Positions 58,441-64,000 of a stretch of DNA of 64,000 nt are shown here, piece by piece. A program made the translations under genes and the position numbers. Each line of letters opens with the position of its first letter. The stretch's first letter is position 1. Under the pieces are notes generated by a model. That model searched no databases, was not told where the DNA came from, and saw nothing but the letters and a program-made list of their open reading frames with translations. The stretch is from Legionella sp. (lineage in GTDB: Bacteria > Pseudomonadota > Gammaproteobacteria > Legionellales > Legionellaceae), in the NCBI GenBank assembly GCA_017306715.1, contig JAFKHV010000014.1, positions 1 to 64,000 of the forward strand, read 5' to 3'.

Positions 58441-59628
58441 GTGTATTCACGGTTGTTAGGCGGTATTTTACTCATTATTGGAACTTCCATTGGTGGCGGT
58501 ATGTTGGCTCTTCCCGTGGCCAATGCGGCTACAGGCTTTTGGCAATCCAGCGTCTTTCTTATTTTGTGCTGGATTGTGATGACCCTTGGCGCTTTTTGTA
58601 TTCTTGAAGCCAATCTATACCTTCCCCGCGGCAAACATATGGTCTCCATGGCCGCAGCCACACTAGGACGCTTTGGACTCCTGGCTGCCTGGTTAAGTTA
58701 CCTATTTCTACTCTATACCCTTCTGGCAGCCTATATTTCAGGCGGTAGTGATGTTCTAAACAGTATTTTGCTGCACTGTGGTTTGCATCTAGCTGATTGG
58801 CAAGCGAGTTTCTTATTTACGGTGCTTTTCGGTTTGATTGTTTATGGCGGTATTCGCTATGTCGATTATGTAAATCGTGGGCTTATGTTTGGCAAGCTCG
58901 CAGTCTACGGTCTTTTGGTCGTGCTCATTGCTCCATTTATTGATGTAAGTCATTTCCAGCATGGACAATGGCAAGCGATGAGTTCATCCATTATGATATT
59001 AATTACTTCATTTGGTTTTGCTATTATCGTCCCTAACTTGCGGGACTATTTTGATGACAATATCCCTCGTTTAAAAAAGGTTATATTCATTGGATCACTC
59101 ATCCCGTTAATTTGTTATTTAGCCTGGGATGCGGTCATTATGGGTTCATTACCGTCAGAGGGAACTCATAATTTGGAACATTTAATGCATGACCCGCATA
59201 CCACCAGCTCATTAGCGATGATGCTGTCTGCACGAGTGCAAAATACCACCATCACCACCCTTTTTAATTTTTTTACCTCCATCTGTATGCTTACCGCATT
59301 TTTGGGTGTTTCACTTTGTCTATACAGCTTTCTCGCCGATGGACTAAAATTACGAGAGTATGGCCGGCATGGGCTGGGACTGTTTGTTTTAACATTTGCG
59401 CCACCACTACTTTTGGTGATCTATTGGCCAGGTATTTATATCAATGCTTTAGCCTATGCAGGAATTTTTTGTATTATTTTACTGCTTTTGTTACCCGCGT
59501 TGATGTGCTATTTCGGGAGAAAAAAATTTAGTAGTTCGTATCGAGTTCCGGGTGGGAATAAGGTATTTCTGAGTATAATCATTATCTCTTTATTACTACT
59601 CGCTCATGAGCTGTATCATTTAATGTAA
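58441..59628 (+). CDS. tyrP: Aromatic amino acid permease (TyrP/HAAAP family), copy 1
   Basis: 395 residues, about 11 membrane helices, GTG start with AGAGGTTAGG upstream. GTSIGGGMLALPVA in the first helix and SFGFAIIVPNLRDYF are typical of the hydroxy/aromatic amino acid permeases. Imports tyrosine, tryptophan or phenylalanine with proton. Paralogue of the following gene. Confidence 0.9.
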   Translation: MYSRLLGGILLIIGTSIGGGMLALPVANAATGFWQSSVFLILCWIVMTLGAFCILEANLYLPRGKHMVSMAAATLGRFGLLAAWLSYLFLLYTLLAAYISGGSDVLNSILLHCGLHLADWQASFLFTVLFGLIVYGGIRYVDYVNRGLMFGKLAVYGLLVVLIAPFIDVSHFQHGQWQAMSSSIMILITSFGFAIIVPNLRDYFDDNIPRLKKVIFIGSLIPLICYLAWDAVIMGSLPSEGTHNLEHLMHDPHTTSSLAMMLSARVQNTTITTLFNFFTSICMLTAFLGVSLCLYSFLADGLKLREYGRHGLGLFVLTFAPPLLLVIYWPGIYINALAYAGIFCIILLLLLPALMCYFGRKKFSSSYRVPGGNKVFLSIIIISLLLLAHELYHLM

Positions 59629-59644
59629 AATATACCCATATCTA

Positions 59645-59673
59645 TTGACAATAGTTGAGTTACAAATTAACAT
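59645..59673 (+). promoter_or_regulatory. Promoter of the second tyrP
   Basis: TTGACA, 17 bases, TAACAT: a consensus -35 with ideal spacing. Start site is about 25 bases before the ATG. Confidence 0.65.
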
Positions 59674-59703
59674 TGTGGTGAAATTTTAAACAAATAAGGT
59701 TCC

Positions 59704-60897
59704 ATGGCTAATTCCAAATTCATAGGCGGTATTCTACTCATAGTCGGGACATCCATTGGTGGTGGCATGTTGGCCTTACCTGTATCTACGGCAGAAGTGG
59801 GTTTTACTAACTCAATCTTTTTTTTAGTTTTTTGCTGGCTTGTTATGACCGCGGGAGCATTACTCCTGCTGGAAGTGAATCTGCGTCTGCCTGTTGGTAG
59901 CAATATGATTTCCATGGCTAAATCGACCTTCGGAATTCCAGGACAAATTATCGCCTGGACTACCTACTTATTTTTGCTATACACGTTACTTTCTGCATAC
60001 ATTTCTGGTGGCAGTGATGTATTTAATAGTCTTTTACAAAAAATGGGATTGGCTCTTCCCAATAGCCTAACTGCAATTGTTTTTACTTGTCTGTTTGGTT
60101 TCGTGGTATATAACGGGATTCGTTCCGTTGATTATGTCAATCGTGGACTCATGTTTGGAAAGCTAGGCGTCTACATCCTCCTCTTAGCAATTATCAGCCC
60201 TCATACATCAGCCTCGGGTTGGTCTGGTGGCTCGGCACGAGCATTCACTGGTACCTTGATGATTTTAATTACTTCGTTCGGTTATGCATCCATCATCCCC
60301 AGTTTACGTGATTATTTTGGTGAAGATACGCAAACTTTGAGAAAAGTCATTCTATTTGGTTCTTTGATGCCCTTAATCTGCTACATCCTGTGGGATGCTG
60401 TGATCATGGGTGTAGTCGCTCGTGAAGGGGAGCATGGCCTGCTGTCTTTAATGCACTCAGAACATGCAACCAGTGGGTTAACGGAAGCCTTAAGCCAAGC
60501 AATCAATAGTCAATGGATTAGTGCTTTCTTTGGATTTTTTACTTCAATTTGTATGCTGACCGCTTTTCTTGGGGTTTCATTAGGCCTCTTTGATTTTCTT
60601 GCCGATGGCTTAAAACTGCAAAAATCAGGTGTCCAGGGTAAATATACCTTAGCACTTACTTTTTTGCCTCCTTTAGCAGTCGTGCTTTTTAATCCGGGCA
60701 TTTATCTTAATGCTTTAAGTTATGCTGGGGTGTGCTGTGTCATCTTACTCTTGCTATTACCTTCTTTTATGGCGTGGAAAGGTAGAAAAACCTGCCCCCA
60801 AAGCACTCATGGCCATATATTACCGGGAGGTACATACAGTCTTAGTATCATTGCAATCATTGCAATCGCACTCCTTGCTATCGCTTTGATATATTAA
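59704..60897 (+). CDS. tyrP: Aromatic amino acid permease (TyrP/HAAAP family), copy 2
   Basis: 397 residues and colinear with the preceding permease. GTSIGGGMLALPVS, SGGSDVFNSL and SFGYASIIPSLRDYF recur at the same places. It has its own promoter and AAGG site. Tandem duplication with enough divergence to suggest different substrate range. Confidence 0.9.
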   Translation: MANSKFIGGILLIVGTSIGGGMLALPVSTAEVGFTNSIFFLVFCWLVMTAGALLLLEVNLRLPVGSNMISMAKSTFGIPGQIIAWTTYLFLLYTLLSAYISGGSDVFNSLLQKMGLALPNSLTAIVFTCLFGFVVYNGIRSVDYVNRGLMFGKLGVYILLLAIISPHTSASGWSGGSARAFTGTLMILITSFGYASIIPSLRDYFGEDTQTLRKVILFGSLMPLICYILWDAVIMGVVAREGEHGLLSLMHSEHATSGLTEALSQAINSQWISAFFGFFTSICMLTAFLGVSLGLFDFLADGLKLQKSGVQGKYTLALTFLPPLAVVLFNPGIYLNALSYAGVCCVILLLLLPSFMAWKGRKTCPQSTHGHILPGGTYSLSIIAIIAIALLAIALIY

Positions 60898-60930
60898 TCA
60901 AATACTTCAGCGCAAATTTCATTATTTATC

Positions 60931-60959
60931 TTGAGATTATGCCTGCTATTCGATAGTAT
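60931..60959 (+). promoter_or_regulatory. Promoter of the tandem ankyrin genes
   Basis: TTGAGA, 17 bases, TAGTAT, about 54 bases before the first ankyrin ATG. Confidence 0.45.
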
Positions 60960-61013
60960 CTATAGATGTCTTTTTTTAAAGCAATAAGTTGAAATAAAAG
61001 TTAGGAATTTAAT

Positions 61014-61529
61014 ATGTCAAGACTGATACAAGCAGCAAAAGAAGGGAAACTTGATTTAGTACAAAAATATCTCAGTGAGGATAATGTGAATGAGCGGGAT
61101 GAATATGGCCGAACCGCGCTTCATCAGGTTATTATGGGTGTTGATGATTATCCTGAAGTAGAGATGAATACACGTATCGAAATAATAACTCTTCTGGTTG
61201 AAGCGGGTATCGACGTGAATATTAAAGATATGTATGATAAAACTCCTATTCAGTATGTTAGCCATATCGACCTTTTACCTATATTGAATAAAGCGCTTCA
61301 CATTTCGACACCTCATAGTTCAGCAAAAACAACAGTGATTACTTCAGTCCAAAATATTAGCAATCTCAATGAACTTTCTTTTTTTAAGTCCTCATCTACT
61401 TTTAAAATCGAAAATCAACCTAAAGAACTAGATGACTTTGATGATTTTATTAAAAAGTTCGCTGAAGATTCGCAGGAATATAAAGAGGAATTTTGTTCGT
61501 TTAAAGATCTTCTATCGCAAAAACCATAA
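61014..61529 (+). CDS. Small ankyrin-repeat protein, copy 1
   Basis: 171 residues. About two ankyrin repeats over residues 1-90 (LIQAAKEGKLDLVQKYL; GRTALHQVIMG; LVEAGIDVNIKD), a Ser/Thr-rich linker, and an acidic tail with EYKEEFCSFKDLL. AGGA precedes the ATG. The next gene is a clear paralogue sharing repeats and tail. Ankyrin proteins without a signal peptide are typical Legionella effectors; translocation is not shown. Confidence 0.8.
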   Translation: MSRLIQAAKEGKLDLVQKYLSEDNVNERDEYGRTALHQVIMGVDDYPEVEMNTRIEIITLLVEAGIDVNIKDMYDKTPIQYVSHIDLLPILNKALHISTPHSSAKTTVITSVQNISNLNELSFFKSSSTFKIENQPKELDDFDDFIKKFAEDSQEYKEEFCSFKDLLSQKP

Positions 61530-61540
61530 ATGAGGTAATC

Positions 61541-62134
61541 ATGGATATCGTTCAAGCAGCATATGAAGGTAATGTACAACTTGTGAAACAATATTTGACT
61601 AATGAAAACGAAATCAATAAAAGAAATGAGTATGGGGAGACTGCGCTTCATAGTGTGTTGATGGGCATAGTTGATAACCCCGAACAATCTGAGGTAGGAT
61701 TGATGATAGTTCGTTTGCTGTTATCAACAAATATTGATAAGAATGCAAAGGATAATAAAGGACAAACGGCATTATTTATTGCCGCAATAACTAATCAACG
61801 AGAAATCACTGCTGAATTATTAAAAAATAAAGTTGATGTGGATATAACAAATGATAACAATGAATCTGCTTTGTCCTTTGTCCTCGCACTACAGCATACA
61901 AATGATCAATATGGTTATATAATCGATTTATTACGACGCAACGGAGCTCAATGGCCAGAAAGTTCTTATTCTGTGGCTCATACACAAGCTCAGTCCCCAG
62001 AATATTTTCATTCCAACCATGGAATGTTTAAGGGCTCAAACGAAAAGAGCATATCAGAAATTAATTCCCATCCAGCGAATAATTTTGAAGAATATCAGCA
62101 GGAATTCCAACATTATTTACCCAAATTTTCATAA
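61541..62134 (+). CDS. Small ankyrin-repeat protein, copy 2
   Basis: 197 residues. About three ankyrin repeats (IVQAAYEGNVQLVKQYL; GETALHSVLMG; GQTALFIAAITNQREITAEL) and a tail with EYQQEFQHYLPKF. GAGGTAAT precedes the ATG, and the gap to copy 1 is 11 bases. One extra repeat relative to copy 1. Tandem duplication followed by divergence is the simplest reading. Confidence 0.82.
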   Translation: MDIVQAAYEGNVQLVKQYLTNENEINKRNEYGETALHSVLMGIVDNPEQSEVGLMIVRLLLSTNIDKNAKDNKGQTALFIAAITNQREITAELLKNKVDVDITNDNNESALSFVLALQHTNDQYGYIIDLLRRNGAQWPESSYSVAHTQAQSPEYFHSNHGMFKGSNEKSISEINSHPANNFEEYQQEFQHYLPKFS

Positions 62135-62162
62135 ATGGGACTGTAAATCATTTTAAAAAAAT

Positions 62163-63677
62163 TTATAAAAAGAAAGGAAGATCATCGTTACGAAGGAAAT
62201 TCTCATCGGTTAATGTACTGCTATCTGGACTGCTTTGTATTATTTTTAAATACTTCTCTAATAAGTTGGACATCTCATCGTTTTTTTGATACTGAGCGAT
62301 CTTAATATAACTTTTCAACTCATCATGCTGTAATGTTTTAATTTGCTGCAAAAGCAATGCTGCTGATTTTGTGAAGCCATTTCGTACCGCCAGTTCCAAT
62401 GGCGTTTTTAAATCAACTTTTCTTTTTATATGGAGCTGAATTTCCGATTTATTTAACAATAATTCAACTATTGCCACTGGATCTTGTTTTTGTGATCTTT
62501 CTAAGGCGGCATGCAATGGAGTTGAACCCGTATCATTATGAGTAGTATTGACATTAATTGATGGATGATTAAGTAAAATTTTCACAATCTCCTGATGTCC
62601 GCTTACAATAGCTGTATGCAACGGCGTAAGATTAGTGTTTTTACGGGCTAGATTAATATCGATATTCTTTACCTGCAAAAGCCTTTTCACTACGGCAAGA
62701 TAGCCGTTTTGCGCCGCTAGAAACAGCGGTGTCGATCCATCAAACTTACGCGCAGCATTCACATCAATTTTGGGATGATTTAACAGAATTTGAACATTTT
62801 TTAATCTACCATGTTCTGCGGCAATGCACAAAGGTGTTCCGTTATTTTTTGTTTCATTATAATTTATTTCAACTTTAGGATTTTCGGATAAAAGCTTCGT
62901 GACTTTCCAATAAGGGGTTGATGCCGAGATATTTAAAGGCGAAAAGTAATTACCCCCCCCTTGCCATCCCTTATTAACCTCAATCAATTGCTGTTTCAGT
63001 AAAAAATCAACCACTTTATAATGACCAAAGTTTGCTGCTGCATAGAGGGGGGTTGTATTATTTTTAATCGTACTGTTTATATCTACAGAACTATCAAGTA
63101 ATAGCCATTTAACACAATCAAGGTGACCATTTTCAGCCGCTAGAACAAATAAAATTTGCTTTTCAGGTTGAGGTTGAATTTGATTAAAAAGTTTAATCAC
63201 TTCTTCAATGGGCTGCCAAGAAAAAACAGCATATTGTAATTTTTCTTGAGGCGTATCAACAGTTTGGAGAGTTAGCTCGTAATATTTATCGAGCAACAAC
63301 TGCTGTTGATAAAGTTTAGCCCAATTAAGTAAACCAAAACCGTGATTATCTCGTAATGAAAAATCTTCGAGTATAATTCGCGATAATATATCTTCTATTC
63401 GACCATCTTTTAACCAGATAAATAATAAACGTTGTTCTTTAGTCATTGATTTGGGGAATGATTTAACATATCCCTCTTTGGCTGAACGATATTGATGGGG
63501 AAAAAAATCGAAATGCTTTTTTAAGTATGCTTTTTGCAAAGCCGGTTCTTGACTGACATCATTAAATAATTTGCACGCCATCGCAAAAACAACACTTTGA
63601 GAGAGGTTTAAATTAGAGGCTATTTGTAAAATGATTTCAGTGGGGAGATCATGGAGCGTTAACTTTTCCTGTCCCAT
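62163..63677 (-). CDS. F-box and ankyrin-repeat protein (candidate ubiquitin-ligase adaptor effector)
   Basis: 504 residues. An F-box at about 8-56 (LPTEIILQIASNLNL, then AMACKLFNDVSQEPALQKAYL), a helical spacer, then about seven to eight ankyrin repeats from ~176 to ~450 (ENGHLDCVKWLL, GSTPLFLAAQNGYLAVVKRL, LTPLHTAIVSGHQEIVKILL, and others). Eukaryotic-like pairing that would bind SKP1/cullin-1 and a host target, as for L. pneumophila AnkB. The C-terminus has no CAAX prenylation box. Function inferred. Confidence 0.85.
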   Translation of the reverse strand: MGQEKLTLHDLPTEIILQIASNLNLSQSVVFAMACKLFNDVSQEPALQKAYLKKHFDFFPHQYRSAKEGYVKSFPKSMTKEQRLLFIWLKDGRIEDILSRIILEDFSLRDNHGFGLLNWAKLYQQQLLLDKYYELTLQTVDTPQEKLQYAVFSWQPIEEVIKLFNQIQPQPEKQILFVLAAENGHLDCVKWLLLDSSVDINSTIKNNTTPLYAAANFGHYKVVDFLLKQQLIEVNKGWQGGGNYFSPLNISASTPYWKVTKLLSENPKVEINYNETKNNGTPLCIAAEHGRLKNVQILLNHPKIDVNAARKFDGSTPLFLAAQNGYLAVVKRLLQVKNIDINLARKNTNLTPLHTAIVSGHQEIVKILLNHPSINVNTTHNDTGSTPLHAALERSQKQDPVAIVELLLNKSEIQLHIKRKVDLKTPLELAVRNGFTKSAALLLQQIKTLQHDELKSYIKIAQYQKNDEMSNLLEKYLKIIQSSPDSSTLTDENFLRNDDLPFFL

Positions 63678-63712
63678 ACAACGTACAACCTGGACAATAC
63701 AACTTGGATTAA

Positions 63713-63742
63713 AGTATAGCTCTTTTAAAATTTATTGCACAA
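63713..63742 (-). promoter_or_regulatory. Promoter of the F-box/ankyrin gene
   Basis: Minus strand TTGTGC, 18 bases, TATACT, roughly 36-65 bases before the ATG at 63677. Confidence 0.45.
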
Positions 63743-63837
63743 CCTCAGGGTGAAAATTGAACGATTTGATTATTTATCCTATACTTATCATCAAGGTAGC
63801 ATTACCTTATTATTCCACCTGAACAAGGAGAATCACT

Positions 63838-64000
63838 ATGTTAGGTTGGGCATTAACTTTTTTAATCATTGCGATAATTGCGGGAGCATTTGGGTTTGGC
63901 GGCATTGCGGTTGCTGCGGCGGGGATTGCAAAAATTTTATTTTTCCTCTTCTTAGTTATTTTTGTGGTCTTTTTGGTTATGGGCTTATTGGGACGACGTG
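63838..64000 (+). CDS. DUF1328 small membrane protein (YtjA family), cut by window edge
   Basis: 54 codons visible from an ATG with AAGGAG 7 bases upstream. The start [22 protein letters not shown] and the following [17 protein letters not shown] helices match DUF1328 (two membrane helices). The end lies outside the window. Function unknown. Divergent from the F-box/ankyrin gene. Confidence 0.85.
   Translation, partial: MLGWALTFLIIAIIAGAFGFGGIAVAAAGIAKILFFLFLVIFVVFLVMGLLGRR

Noticed and set aside
62163..62180. Prenylation (CAAX) box on the F-box/ankyrin protein
   Set aside because: The protein ends DLPFFL with no Cys four residues from the end.

Overview
The window looks like chromosome of a gammaproteobacterium of the Legionellaceae, probably a Legionella species other than L. 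pneumophila. The evidence is AT-rich, tightly packed housekeeping genes mixed with eukaryotic-like ankyrin and F-box proteins, an EnhA-type L,D-transpeptidase, a stand-alone gspC (lspC), flgAMN, and several unrecognised coiled-coil or membrane proteins of the kind that are often Dot/Icm substrates. The assignment rests on reading protein motifs by eye. No database search was run, and no Dot/Icm machinery gene is present in the window.

Layout. 1-5.98 kb: pgi (cut by the window edge) and galU, divergent truD, and the aroK-aroB-damX operon. 6.3-10.6 kb: the type IV pilus operon pilMNOPQ, whose last gene is separated from aroK by a gap carrying a Fur-like box on a candidate promoter. 10.6-15 kb: an unrecognised coiled-coil gene inserted between pilM and the PBP1A gene, then a possible cysteine-protease-like effector. 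15-21 kb: crcB-DUF190, ald, etfBA, and a PAP2 phosphatase with a hypothetical gene. 21-28 kb: an M50 protease-pdxB pair meeting the mraZ-rsmH-ftsL-ftsI-murE part of the dcw cluster, with a promoter and MraZ-type operator in front of mraZ. 28-34.4 kb: coaX, an EnhA-like L,D-transpeptidase, cytochrome c5, flgA-flgM-flgN with a textbook sigma-28 promoter, an HSD10-like dehydrogenase with an isochorismatase, and a DegP/DegQ-like protease. 34.7-40.7 kb: a coiled-coil membrane protein, mutY, a CHASE3-PAS-GAF-GGDEF diguanylate cyclase, hsp20, a Sel1 lipoprotein and gspC. 40.9-47.3 kb: a cystathionine synthase/lyase, dapD-dapE, a small membrane protein, a ZIP transporter, maf and eno. 47.4-52.9 kb: a cyclic-nucleotide-binding protein with an HlyD/ABC/ABC-2 exporter converging on tolC; a 2.2-copy tandem repeat fills the gap. 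52.9-64 kb: an acyltransferase, a membrane protein, an AddB-like nuclease, a putative effector, an OmpA lipoprotein, two tandem tyrP-type permeases, two tandem small ankyrin proteins, a 504-residue F-box/ankyrin protein and the start of a DUF1328 gene.

How the genes work together. Cell-wall synthesis and division are strongly represented (PBP1A, FtsI, FtsL, MurE, RsmH, MraZ, DamX, L,D-transpeptidase, and DapD/DapE feeding meso-diaminopimelate to MurE). Envelope machines include the type IV pilus core, GspC of type II secretion, and a likely ABC/HlyD/TolC exporter. The accessory material, which may act in host cells, is concentrated at 10.7, 14.2, 19, 34.7, 56.9 and 61-63.7 kb. The strongest new-looking items are the C-H-D protein at 14.2 kb, the tandem ankyrin pair with a conserved C-terminal tail next to the F-box/ankyrin gene at 61-63.7 kb, the Fur-like promoter at 6.2 kb, and the palindrome-controlled gene inserted between pilM and the PBP1A gene. 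I saw no tRNA, rRNA, CRISPR array, insertion sequence or clear pseudogene.
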